Program-made: the position numbers and the translations under genes | In this document: positions 5,932 through 11,940 of the stretch, piece after piece | Layout: every line of letters starts with the position of its first letter | How positions within the stretch are numbered: the stretch's first letter is position 1 | Assembly: GCA_031254225.1 (NCBI GenBank) | Contig: JAIRUU010000022.1 | Coordinates: 1-11,940, forward strand | Length of the DNA: 11,940 bases | Direction of reading: 5' to 3' | Source: Candidatus Elusimicrobium euhamitermitis | GTDB lineage: Bacteria; Elusimicrobiota; Elusimicrobia; Elusimicrobiales; Elusimicrobiaceae | The notes under the pieces: model-generated | Told to the model about the DNA's origin: nothing | The model's database searches: none | What the model saw: only the letters and a program-made list of their open reading frames with translations

Positions 5932-6567
5932 ATGTCAAGATATACGGGACCGAGCTGCAAGAAATGCAGAAAATTAGAAAATAAACTTTTTTTAAAAGGC
6001 AGCAAGTGTTATACCAACTGCGTGCTGGATAAAGAAAACGCCGGCAACAGCAGAAAAGGCGGCGGTAAGTTTAAGAGAACAAAGCTGTCGGAATACGGCG
6101 TAAGGCTTTATGAAAAACAGAAAGCGCGCTTTCAGTCCGGCATGTCTGAAATTCCCTTTAAAAATTTATTCGCCAAAGCCGCCAAAATGGAAGGCCAGAC
6201 GGGCGAGCAGTTTTTAAGGCTGCTTGAAACGCGGCTTGACAACCTTGTCCGCCGCATAGGTTTTGCGACGAGCCTGAAGACGGCCAGGCAGCTGGTTTTG
6301 CACGGGCACGTGTCCGTCAACGGCAGGGCCGTGAAAGTCGCGTCTTACCAGGTTAAAGTCGGGGACAAAATTACGCTTGACGCGGCGCTTACCGAAAGTC
6401 CGGTAGTGAAACAGGGTCTTAACGATATTGAAAAACGCAGCCAGCGCCCGACGTTTTTAGAGTTTGACGCTTCAAAGCTGACCGGCAAACTTTTACGCAT
6501 GCCGGACAGGGCGGAGATGTCTTATCCGGTCAACGAACAGTTGATAGTTGAACACTATTCCAAATAG
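5932..6567 (+). CDS. rpsD: 30S ribosomal protein S4 (zinc-binding form)
   Basis: S4 is a primary 16S rRNA-binding protein that nucleates small-subunit assembly; in many bacteria it is also the translational repressor of this gene group. The 211-residue product has a four-cysteine N-terminal zinc site (C9, C12, C26, C30), the SEYGVRLYEKQKAR block, and an S4 RNA-binding domain (about 100-165: LETRLDNLVRRIGFATSLKTARQLVLHGHVSVNG in two adjoining segments). It ends VNEQLIVEHYSK, the usual S4 finish. AGGAGA (5915-5920) inside rpsK is the ribosome-binding site, indicating tight coupling. The order rpsM-rpsK-rpsD-rpoA-rplQ is classical. Confidence 0.96.
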   Translation: MSRYTGPSCKKCRKLENKLFLKGSKCYTNCVLDKENAGNSRKGGGKFKRTKLSEYGVRLYEKQKARFQSGMSEIPFKNLFAKAAKMEGQTGEQFLRLLETRLDNLVRRIGFATSLKTARQLVLHGHVSVNGRAVKVASYQVKVGDKITLDAALTESPVVKQGLNDIEKRSQRPTFLEFDASKLTGKLLRMPDRAEMSYPVNEQLIVEHYSK

Positions 6568-6581
6568 TCGCGGAGGAAACC

Positions 6582-7574
6582 ATGGCTTTTAATCAGTTAG
6601 TTTTACCGACAAAAATCCAGTTGGATGAAAAAACGGCAACTCCGTATTACGGCAAGTTTACGGCCGAACCTTATGAAAGCGGCTACGGCCACACCGTGGG
6701 CAACGCCCTGCGCAGAATTTTGCTCTCCGGCTTGGACGGCGCCGCCGTCACGGCCGTGCGCGTCAAAGGCGCGGTGCATGAATACAGCACCATTGCCAAC
6801 GTGCGGGAAGACGTCATCAATATTCTTTTAAACCTTAAAAAATTAAGAATAAAACTTGAAGGCAAAAATAAAGAATATATTTATTTGAACGTCTCAAAAC
6901 CCGGCAAAGTCACGGCTAAAGACATTGAAGAGATTACCGGTCTTGAAATTATAAATAAAGATTTGGAAATAGCCACTCTTGAAACCGGCGGCAGGCTGGA
7001 GCTTGAGATTGAAGTCTCTCAGGGCAAAGGCTATGTTCCGGCGGAGGATTTGAGCAAAATCCAGCGGCCGGCGGGCTTTATACCGGTGGACGCGGTTTTT
7101 TCGCCCATTTTAAAAGTGCATTATGACGTGGAGCCGGCGCGCGTCGGCCAGAAGACGGACTATGACAGGCTTGTCCTCCAAATCACGACGGACGGCACGC
7201 TTGAGCCGGCAAAAGCTTTGCATAAAGCGGCTGTTTTGCTGTCCCAGTCCCTGCACATTTTTACTATTGAGGGGGAAGAAATTCCCGCTCCCGCGGTTCC
7301 CGCGGCCGAGCCGCTGTCTGCGACGGGCAGCGTTTCCGGCGCCGCGGCTTTAAACAGCAAGACGGAAGAGCTGTTGGGCCAGTCCGTGGAATTTATAGAA
7401 CTTTCTTCGCGTTCAATCAATTGTTTAAAATCAGAGGGCATTGCCACCGTCAGGGATTTAGTCAGCAAAACCGAGGAAGATTTGAAGATGATAAAAAACT
7501 TCGGCACGCGCTCGCTTGACGAGGTTAAAGAAAGACTGGGGGAAATGAAACTTTCTCTCGGCATGAAGTTTTAG
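6582..7574 (+). CDS. rpoA: RNA polymerase alpha subunit
   Basis: Alpha dimerises to start polymerase assembly, and its C-terminal domain contacts UP-element DNA and activators. The 330-residue product has the N-terminal assembly domain (about 1-230: YGHTVGNALRRILLSGLDG at 35-53 and the HKAAVLLSQSLHIF helix), an Ala/Pro/Ser-rich linker (about 233-262), and the C-terminal domain (about 264-330) of helix-hairpin-helix type. Arg277 and Asn280 in ELSSRSINCLK correspond to the DNA-contacting Arg265 and Asn268 of E. coli. The linker looks longer than the E. coli one. GGAGG (6572-6576) is an ideal ribosome-binding site. The TAG stop is buried in a family 2 hairpin. Confidence 0.97.
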   Translation: MAFNQLVLPTKIQLDEKTATPYYGKFTAEPYESGYGHTVGNALRRILLSGLDGAAVTAVRVKGAVHEYSTIANVREDVINILLNLKKLRIKLEGKNKEYIYLNVSKPGKVTAKDIEEITGLEIINKDLEIATLETGGRLELEIEVSQGKGYVPAEDLSKIQRPAGFIPVDAVFSPILKVHYDVEPARVGQKTDYDRLVLQITTDGTLEPAKALHKAAVLLSQSLHIFTIEGEEIPAPAVPAAEPLSATGSVSGAAALNSKTEELLGQSVEFIELSSRSINCLKSEGIATVRDLVSKTEEDLKMIKNFGTRSLDEVKERLGEMKLSLGMKF

Positions 7575-7623
7575 CCGCCGCAGGCGGCTAAAACCGCGCC
7601 GCAGCGAAGCGAAGGCGGGTAAT
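7571..7623 (+). repeat. Family 2 REP-like element after rpoA
   Basis: Starts with the 9-bp perfect hairpin TTAGCCGCC, loop GCA, GGCGGCTAA (7571-7591), whose left arm contains the rpoA TAG stop (7572-7574). It continues with CCGCGCCGCAGCGAAGCG (7594-7611) and ends AAGGCGGGTAAT at 7623. Order and ends match the element after secY (3093-3184), which also starts at a TAG stop and ends GGGTAAT. The hairpin lies between rpoA and rplQ and may affect read-through or protect the rpoA mRNA 3' end. Confidence 0.75.
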
Positions 7624-7673
7624 GGAGACACACTCCGGCTAATGACAAATTTACAGGGAGTACTTTTAGCAAT

Positions 7674-8018
7674 ATGATAAAAAATACAGGACACAGGAAA
7701 CTCGGCAAAACAGGTTCGCACAGGCGCGCGATGTTGAATAATATGGCGACCAGCATAATTTTGCACGAACAGGTTGAGACGACGGTGCAGAAAGCCAAAG
7801 AAGTCAGGCGCGTCGTGGACGGCCTTATAACACTTGCCAAAGACGGGCAGCATTTGCGCGTTAAAGATACTTTGAAAGACAAGGCGGCGTTCAAAAAATT
7901 ATTTGAAGTGCTTGCCGGCCGTTATTCTTCAAGGCCCGGCGGGTTTACAAGGATTTACCGCGCCGGCAGAAGGCAGGGCGATAATGCGGAAGTTGCGATA
8001 ATCAAGCTGGTTGAGTAA
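7674..8018 (+). CDS. rplQ: 50S ribosomal protein L17
   Basis: L17 binds 23S rRNA near the polypeptide exit side of the large subunit. The 114-residue product has the signature GHRKLGKTGSHRRAMLNNMA (6-25), VETTVQKAKEVRRVVDGLITLAK, and the C-terminal GGFTRIYRAGRRQGDNAEVAIIKLVE block, which is standard for the family and normal in length. GGGAG at 7656-7660 is the likely ribosome-binding site, at a rather long 13 bases from the ATG. It is the last gene of the operon; a hairpin with a T run follows at 8041-8069. Confidence 0.96.
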   Translation: MIKNTGHRKLGKTGSHRRAMLNNMATSIILHEQVETTVQKAKEVRRVVDGLITLAKDGQHLRVKDTLKDKAAFKKLFEVLAGRYSSRPGGFTRIYRAGRRQGDNAEVAIIKLVE

Positions 8019-8040
8019 AAGGCAGACTTTGTTTTATTTG

Positions 8041-8069
8041 GGCGGGCTTACGCCCGCCGCAAGTTTTTT
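8041..8069 (+). terminator. Probable terminator of the ribosomal operon
   Basis: GGCGGGC (8041-8047), loop TTAC, GCCCGCC (8052-8058) forms a perfect 7-bp GC stem. A run of six T (8064-8069) follows after five intervening bases. It starts 22 bases after the rplQ stop. The gap between stem and T run makes it weaker than the terminator after mreB. Confidence 0.5.
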
Positions 8070-8084
8070 ACGACGGTACGGCTG

Positions 8085-8110
8085 CCTGCCTGCGCTTCGC
8101 TACGGCGCGG
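8085..8110 (-). repeat. Family 2 core, inverted copy
   Basis: On the minus strand this reads CCGCGCCGTAGCGAAGCG followed by CAGGCAGG. It matches the core after rpoA (7594-7619) except at three positions. It lacks the leading TAGCCGCC hairpin and is in the opposite orientation to the other copies. Confidence 0.75.
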
Positions 8111-8195
8111 CCAAGGCTTCAATTATAAACAGTGTTCTGTTTCGCTCACTTCGTTCGCTTGGCGGGTTGTTGAAAAATTTCTTCGGCTTTTGGAC

Positions 8196-8269
8196 GATTT
8201 TTAATTTTTTCGGCCCTCGCCGTACGCTTCGCCTTAAGTACTTGCTCAGGCCTGAGAAAATTGAAAATC
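8196..8269. repeat. Long imperfect inverted repeat (possible RNA hairpin)
   Basis: The left arm GATTTTTAATTTTTTCGG (8196-8213) pairs with the right arm ending TGAGAAAATTGAAAATC (8253-8269). On the + strand the arms form about 18 consecutive pairs including three G:U pairs, and then GGCC-type pairing continues after a one-base bulge. The enclosed bases include CGCCGTACGCTTCGCC, resembling the family 2 core. A T-rich run (8289-8295) lies beyond. It could be a decayed repeat, an mRNA-end structure or part of a small RNA. Confidence 0.6.
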
Positions 8270-8340
8270 ATCTCAAAATCCTGTGAAATTTTTTTAACGG
8301 ACGACGGAACGGCGGTAACAACAACTGCACCCCGTTACCT

Positions 8341-8387
8341 AAATTCCCCCTTTTAGGGGGAAAGCCCCGAAGGGGAAAGGGGTAAAT
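8341..8387 (+). repeat. Family 1 palindromic repeat, copy C (solo)
   Basis: A 47-bp sequence identical to copy A (1167-1213) except for one base (G for C just before the small CCCC/GGGG hairpin). It has the TTCCCCCT/AGGGGGAA hairpin and the same AAAGGGGTAAAT end. No nuclease gene or inverted partner accompanies it. TGTTATAAAAT occurs shortly after both copy C (8391-8401) and copy A (1266-1276), suggesting shared sequence beyond the core. Confidence 0.92.
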
Positions 8388-8434
8388 GGATGTTATAAAA
8401 TAAAGTCTTCATCAATTTTTCCCCTTGCCCCTTG

Positions 8435-8460
8435 CCGCGCCGTAGCGCAGCGTAGGCGGG
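8435..8460 (+). repeat. Family 2 core inside a G/C-tract composite
   Basis: CCGCGCCGTAGCGCAGCG followed by TAGGCGGG, differing at three positions from the core after rpoA. It is flanked on the left by CCCCTTGCCCCTTG (8421-8434) and on the right by GGAGAGGGGGTGGGGTAA (8461-8478). The C-tract and G-tract arms can pair around it, giving a nested structure that recalls family 1 outside and family 2 inside. Confidence 0.65.
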
Positions 8461-8590
8461 GGAGAGGGGGTGGGGTAAGCGAAACGAAAAGGAAAAAAGT
8501 TTGCAAATTTATGCCGTTGCAGTAATTAGAACTTTCTGGTTTTAGCCGCCGTATAACTGGCAAAACAATCGCTGCGGCAAGAGGTAAAAA

Positions 8591-9625
8591 ATGTTTATAG
8601 ATTTTTTAGGCGGTCTTTTTTCGTCTGATATGGGTATGGATTTAGGCACGGCCAACTGTCTGATTTACGTTAAAGACAAAGGCGTTGTGCTGAGGGAGCC
8701 GTCCGTGGTGGCCGTTGACCGCGAGACCGGCGAAATACGCGCCGTCGGCTCGCAGGCCAAGCAGATGCTGGGCAGAACGCCCGCCAACATTATAGCTGTG
8801 CGCCCGCTGCGCAACGGCGTTATCGCTGATTTTGAAGTCACGCAGGAAATGATCAAATATTTTATCCGCCGCATTCACAGCCGCAAAAGTCTGCTGCGGC
8901 CGCGCCTTGTCATAGGCATACCGTCGGACATTACCGGCGTTGAAAAGCGCGCGGTGGAAGACGCGGCCAGACAGGCCGGCGCGCGGGACGTTTATTTGAT
9001 TGAGGAGCCTATGGCCTCGGCCATGGGCGCGGATTTGCCTATTACCGAGCCGCATGCCAGCATGATTGTGGATATCGGCGGCGGCACGACGGAAGTCGCG
9101 GTCATTTCGCTGGGCGGCATGGTGGTTACCAAATCCATTGACGTCGCGGGCGACGAGCTTACTGACTGCATTGTCCAGTATTTCAGAAAACGATATAACC
9201 TTGTCGTGGGCGAAACCACGGCGGAAGACGTGAAAATAAACATAGGCTCGGTTTATCCTCTTAAAGAAGAAAAAACCATGGAAGTCAAAGGGCGGGACCA
9301 GACGCAGGGCCTTCCGCGCACGCTTACGGTTACGTCGGAAGAAATACGCCAGGCTTTAATGGAGCCCGTGCGTTTAATCATTGACGTCATCAAAAGCACT
9401 CTTGAAGAAACGCCGCCGGAACTTGCGGCTGACTTGGTTGACCGCGGCCTTGTAGTGGCCGGCGGGGGCAGCCTGCTCCGCGGCATAACGGATTTAATTT
9501 TTAAAGAAATAGATATACCGGTGCACCGCGCGGCGGACCCTTTGAGCTGCGTCGTCTTAGGCACAGGCAAATTTCTGGAAGAGCTGACGTCCAAAGGTTC
9601 CACTCTTTTACATAAACGCAAATAG
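8591..9625 (+). CDS. mreB: Rod-shape determining actin homologue MreB
   Basis: MreB forms membrane-bound filaments that guide lateral peptidoglycan synthesis by the elongation machinery. The 344-residue product has the actin-fold nucleotide motifs: phosphate-1 GMDLGTANCLIYV (15-27), phosphate-2 DIGGGTTEVAVISLGG (161-176), and the adenosine motif VAGGGSLLRGI (289-299). The N-terminal MFIDFLGGLFS is consistent with a short amphipathic membrane-binding helix. Length is normal for MreB. AGAGG (8580-8584) precedes the ATG. mreC and mreD do not follow: a strong terminator lies directly downstream and the next gene is convergent. The copy could be mreB or a paralogue such as mbl; I favour mreB. Confidence 0.93.
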   Translation: MFIDFLGGLFSSDMGMDLGTANCLIYVKDKGVVLREPSVVAVDRETGEIRAVGSQAKQMLGRTPANIIAVRPLRNGVIADFEVTQEMIKYFIRRIHSRKSLLRPRLVIGIPSDITGVEKRAVEDAARQAGARDVYLIEEPMASAMGADLPITEPHASMIVDIGGGTTEVAVISLGGMVVTKSIDVAGDELTDCIVQYFRKRYNLVVGETTAEDVKINIGSVYPLKEEKTMEVKGRDQTQGLPRTLTVTSEEIRQALMEPVRLIIDVIKSTLEETPPELAADLVDRGLVVAGGGSLLRGITDLIFKEIDIPVHRAADPLSCVVLGTGKFLEELTSKGSTLLHKRK

Positions 9626-9646
9626 TTTTATAAAGTTAAACGACAA

Positions 9647-9680
9647 ACCGCCCGCGCAGATTTGCGCGGGCGGTGTTTTT
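9647..9680 (+). terminator. Strong intrinsic terminator after mreB
   Basis: ACCGCCCGCGCA (9647-9658), a four-base loop and TGCGCGGGCGGT (9663-9674) form a perfect 12-bp stem, followed by GTTTTT. It lies between mreB and the convergent pilin gene. On the minus strand the T run is short and broken, so it is best for the + strand but may also help end the pilin transcript. Confidence 0.92.
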
Positions 9681-9705
9681 GTTGAAAAATTTTGGCAAAT
9701 AATTT

Positions 9706-10206
9706 CTACCACGCTTTTATATTATAAGTGTTTGTTCCGCTGACGCTTGGCGTGCCGCGGTTTACTCCTATGGAAGCGCATAAACTTTCGGCCATGCCGC
9801 CGGCCCTGGCAGGGTAGCATACGGAAGCTCCGGAGGTTTTGCGGAAATCAATATTATATCCTGCGTTTGATCCGAAAGCTATCATGGCGCCGCTCGTATA
9901 TACTATAAAATACCCGTTTAAATCCTTAGACTCATAATACATTCTTAGCCCGTCATTTAAATCAGTCTTCGTATCATAAGGAACAGTAATATCAAGCAAA
10001 TCAGCGTCGTTCTGGTATTGGCCGGCCTCAAGATAATAGCGCTGCTGCGCGTCTAAAATCGCCCTGAACAGCGGCAGCGCTTTGGCTACTCTGGCGCGTT
10101 CAACGGCTTTTTGATACTGCGGCACGGCAATCGCGGCTAGAACGCCTATGATGAGAACTACAACCAGCAGTTCAATAAGCGTAAACCCGTTTATTATTTT
10201 CGTCAT
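9706..10206 (-). CDS. Type IV pilin-like protein (prepilin)
   Basis: The 166-residue product has a class III-type prepilin signal: a six-residue leader ending in Gly7, predicted cleavage before Phe8, then FTLIELLVVVLIIGVLAAIA with the assembly glutamate at mature position 5 (Glu12). PQYQKAVERARVAKALPLFRAILDAQ, in two adjoining segments, continues the N-terminal helix. The C-terminal part is variable, with a cysteine pair C130/C143 likely forming a disulfide loop. It should be processed by a prepilin peptidase and assembled into a type IV pilus or pseudopilus; major pilin, minor pilin and type II secretion pseudopilin cannot be told apart. No good ribosome-binding site lies next to the ATG. 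No assembly genes are nearby. Confidence 0.88.
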   Translation of the reverse strand: MTKIINGFTLIELLVVVLIIGVLAAIAVPQYQKAVERARVAKALPLFRAILDAQQRYYLEAGQYQNDADLLDITVPYDTKTDLNDGLRMYYESKDLNGYFIVYTSGAMIAFGSNAGYNIDFRKTSGASVCYPARAGGMAESLCASIGVNRGTPSVSGTNTYNIKAW

Positions 10207-10300
10207 ATCAGAAAATATATAAAATTCTGTTTACCTCTGAAAGCATATAGTCCTAATACTTTTTTCTTGTCCAAAATAATTATGCGGATGATGCGGTTTT

Positions 10301-10771
10301 TTAATTTAAATCATACGCGACGTAGCCGGCCATATGAGTGTACGCCCTAATATTTGTCCCGCCGAGGGAAACGCATATGCCTTTGCTTCTGGTGTCGCTG
10401 TCTTGCGCGACGCATAATAATTTTCCGGCAAACGGGGAGGGGGCAAAACGCGGGAAATAACGAAAATGCGGATATCCGGTCGTCCCTTTTTTATTATTCG
10501 CGCGGATATTTGTCTGGGTATTGTCAATTACAATATCATAATCTTTTACCGCCGGAATCGTAACGTCCAGCTGGTCCTCCGCGGTCGGGTAAACGCCGGC
10601 CTGCAGGTAATACATTTCCAAAGCGTCTTTAAGAGTTCTGATTGACGCCAGCACTTCCGCCGCGCGGGACCTTTCCGCGGTTTTTGCGTATTGCGGTATG
10701 GCTATGGCGGAGAGTATGCCTATGATAAGCACTACTACGAGAAGTTCAATAAGAGTAAACCCTTTTTTCAT
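10301..10771 (-). CDS. Type IV pilin-like protein (prepilin), paralogue
   Basis: The 156-residue product begins MKKG, then FTLIELLVVVLIIGILSAIA, with predicted cleavage between Gly4 and Phe5 and Glu9 as the mature position-5 glutamate. The helix continues PQYAKTAERSRAAEVLASIR. The C-terminal region has C120/C133, the same 12-residue spacing as in the neighbouring pilin gene 94 bases downstream, so the two are probably diverged duplicates. AAAGGA lies about 11-16 bases upstream of the ATG on the minus strand. It has no adjacent pilus-assembly genes, consistent with scattered pilin cassettes. Confidence 0.88.
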   Translation of the reverse strand: MKKGFTLIELLVVVLIIGILSAIAIPQYAKTAERSRAAEVLASIRTLKDALEMYYLQAGVYPTAEDQLDVTIPAVKDYDIVIDNTQTNIRANNKKGTTGYPHFRYFPRFAPSPFAGKLLCVAQDSDTRSKGICVSLGGTNIRAYTHMAGYVAYDLN

Positions 10772-10910
10772 AAAAAATATAGTCCTTTGGAAAAATATAA
10801 TAAAAGTATAAACAATCCGTCGCGCGCGGGCAAGAAAATAATTAAGTTAATATTTTGGCAGACAGAATGAGTTATCGGCGGTAATAATTTACAGTTATTT
10901 TTCTGAAATA

Positions 10911-10948
10911 TCTAAATAAAAAAACCGCGCCCGTTAAAGCGCGGTTTT
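10911..10948 (-). terminator. Intrinsic terminator of the hydrolase gene
   Basis: On the minus strand AAAACCGCGC (10948-10939), an eight-base loop and GCGCGGTTTT (10930-10921) form a perfect 10-bp stem running into TTTATTTAGA. It starts 19 bases after the hydrolase stop codon and separates that gene from the pilin genes. Confidence 0.88.
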
Positions 10949-10966
10949 GGCCGGCGTTTTTAATTT

Positions 10967-11851
10967 TTATAAATTTTTGGTAAAAAACTGGACCAGCCTG
11001 TAGCGGTATTCCTCGCCGCCTATTTCCGCGCACTGGTTGTGTTTCGCGCCCGGGATTATCCATAATTCTTTAGGTTCCCCCGCGGCTTTGAAAAGTTTTG
11101 TGGCGTTTACCGCCGGCACCAGATTGTCCGAACGGCCGTGTATGATAAACAGCGGCCTGCCCGCCAGCGCGCCCACGTTGTACGCGGGGCTGTACTGCTC
11201 CGGGTCAAAACCCAGGCGGCGTCTTATAAAAAAGAGCACCAGCGGGATAACGGGAAAATAAGGCATGCGCTTATTAATCCACGCCCAGCGCGCGACAACG
11301 CGGTTATATGAAAAATACGAAGCTTCGCAGACCAGGCACTTTATATTTTTATTTTTAGCCGCGTAATAAACTGCGGCCGCCGCGCCCATGCTTACGCCGT
11401 AAAGACCTATGCTTTCGCACGCGGCCGGCCGCGCGGCTTTGATATATTTAACGGCGGCTTCAATATCTTTGGTTTCCAAATAGCCTATGCTGCTGCCGCT
11501 TCCGCCGCTCTCGCCCATGGCGCGGAAATCAAAATAAACCAGATTAAAACCCCAGTCGCGCAGGATATACGTATATTTAAAAATGTCGCCCCTGTTCTGG
11601 CCCCAGCCGTGCATTAGAAAAATAGTTTTTGTACTGCCCGCGCACGGGATAAACCAGCCTTTTATTTTTATATTGTCCGACGTGGTAAAATTTATATTTT
11701 CAAACGGGACTTTAAACTGGTCCGGAAATACGGCGAGCGGACGCTTTTTGTAAGTAGGCCCCAGAACCTGCATGCTTTGTTTATAAATCCAGTAAACCGC
11801 GGCGCAGCAGATAAGAATGACAAGAGCGAGTATCATGAGGAATATGTTCAT
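10967..11851 (-). CDS. Membrane-anchored alpha/beta hydrolase
   Basis: The 294-residue product has one N-terminal hydrophobic segment (about 3-23) and then an alpha/beta-hydrolase domain. Visible elements are the oxyanion-hole motif FLMHGWGQNRGD (78-89), YFDFRAMGESGGS (106-118), the nucleophile elbow LYGVSMGAA with Ser154, the acid HGRSDNLVP with Asp242, and AKHNQ with His271, so the catalytic triad is complete. Overall layout resembles the BEM46/ABHD13-like group of anchored serine hydrolases; the substrate (ester, thioester or peptide bond) cannot be predicted. The ATG at 11851 has no clear ribosome-binding site; the start is placed there because the membrane segment follows directly. The gene ends at its own terminator, and a palindrome lies upstream. 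Confidence 0.85.
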   Translation of the reverse strand: MNIFLMILALVILICCAAVYWIYKQSMQVLGPTYKKRPLAVFPDQFKVPFENINFTTSDNIKIKGWFIPCAGSTKTIFLMHGWGQNRGDIFKYTYILRDWGFNLVYFDFRAMGESGGSGSSIGYLETKDIEAAVKYIKAARPAACESIGLYGVSMGAAAAVYYAAKNKNIKCLVCEASYFSYNRVVARWAWINKRMPYFPVIPLVLFFIRRRLGFDPEQYSPAYNVGALAGRPLFIIHGRSDNLVPAVNATKLFKAAGEPKELWIIPGAKHNQCAEIGGEEYRYRLVQFFTKNL

Positions 11852-11886
11852 AATTAAATTCTATAAAATTTGTGTTAAGCGGCGGA

Positions 11887-11907
11887 GTGATTTTCCTGGA
11901 AAATCAC
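11887..11907. promoter_or_regulatory. Perfect palindrome upstream of the hydrolase gene (operator-like)
   Basis: GTGATTTTCC and its exact complement GGAAAATCAC are separated by a single T. One base is too short for an RNA hairpin loop unless inner pairs open, so a dimeric repressor site is one reading; a hairpin with inner pairs opened is the other. It lies 36-56 bases upstream of the hydrolase start codon. TATAGA on the minus strand, nearer the start, could be a -10 element, but no convincing -35 was found. Confidence 0.4.
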
Positions 11908-11940
11908 ACATTATTTCACAACGCCTTCGGCTGAGTGCTT

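Larger units (their letters stand above)
8019..8590. other. Repeat-rich non-coding stretch between rplQ and mreB
   Basis: No supportable gene was found in these 572 bases. In order they hold: a hairpin with a T run (8041-8069), an inverted family 2 copy (8085-8110), Cys-free low-quality sequence containing TTCGCTCACTTCGTTCGC (8139-8156), a long imperfect inverted repeat (8196-8269), a family 1 repeat (8341-8387), and a G/C-tract composite with a family 2 core (8421-8478). The mreB promoter should lie near the right end; TATAAC at 8552-8557 is the best -10-like hexamer, without a convincing -35 partner. Confidence 0.7.

Noticed and set aside
8011..8286. A 91-codon open frame overlapping the end of rplQ
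   Set aside because: It runs through the terminator hairpin, an inverted family 2 repeat and the long inverted repeat, has no recognisable domain or proper start context, and reads as low-complexity sequence from palindromes.
8552..8557. TATAAC as the -10 box of an mreB promoter
   Set aside because: No acceptable -35 hexamer lies 16-18 bases upstream, so it is mentioned as the best candidate but not called as a promoter.
10354..10563. Plus-strand frame opposite the second pilin gene
   Set aside because: It overlaps a convincing prepilin gene on the other strand and shows no motif of its own.

Overview
The window is the promoter-distal half of a bacterial ribosomal-protein superoperon on the + strand, followed by mreB (+) and three minus-strand genes: two type IV pilin-like proteins and a membrane-anchored alpha/beta hydrolase. 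The most specific taxonomic hint is the pilin pair (N-terminus GFTLIELLVVVLIIG, then PQYxK and a late Cys-x12-Cys pair), a style abundant in Elusimicrobiota. Together with the diderm, rod-shaped picture (pilins, MreB), this suggests a gut- or animal-associated Elusimicrobiota member. That is inference; the ribosomal proteins alone only say 'bacterium'.

Layout. Positions 1-12 are the last codons of the preceding gene, probably rplR. Then come rpsE, rplO, a DUF559/Vsr-like endonuclease gene that does not belong to the operon, secY, adk, map, infA, rpmJ (too short for ordinary ORF calling, but intact), rpsM, rpsK, rpsD, rpoA and rplQ. rpmD (L30), usually between rpsE and rplO, is absent: only 15 bases separate the two genes. 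A 572-base non-coding, repeat-rich stretch (8019-8590) separates rplQ from mreB. mreB stands alone, without mreC, and ends at a very strong terminator. The hydrolase ends at an equally clear terminator on the minus strand.

The genes work as expected: S5, L15, L36, S13, S11, S4 and L17 are ribosome parts; SecY is the translocon channel; Adk balances adenylate nucleotides; Map removes initiator methionine; IF-1 acts in initiation; RpoA is the RNA polymerase alpha subunit. Several start codons needed moving from the longest ORF: adk starts at 3216, infA at 4725, rpsM at 5072, and map uses GTG at 3920.

The unusual content lies between the genes. Two families of short GC-rich palindromic repeats have colonised the operon spacers. 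Family 1 is a 47-bp double hairpin present three times. Two copies (1167-1213 and, inverted, 1662-1708) bracket the endonuclease gene exactly, making a 542-bp unit that looks like a minimal nuclease-plus-terminal-repeat mobile element; the third copy (8341-8387) stands alone. Family 2 is a REP-like element with a core close to CGCCGTAGCGAAGCG plus AGGCG. In two places (after secY and after rpoA) its leading hairpin contains the TAG stop codon of the upstream gene, and one copy has swapped both sides of a stem (CGTC/GACG for CGCC/GGCG), which points to selection on structure. The repeat-bracketed nuclease is the best candidate for a poorly described system in this window.
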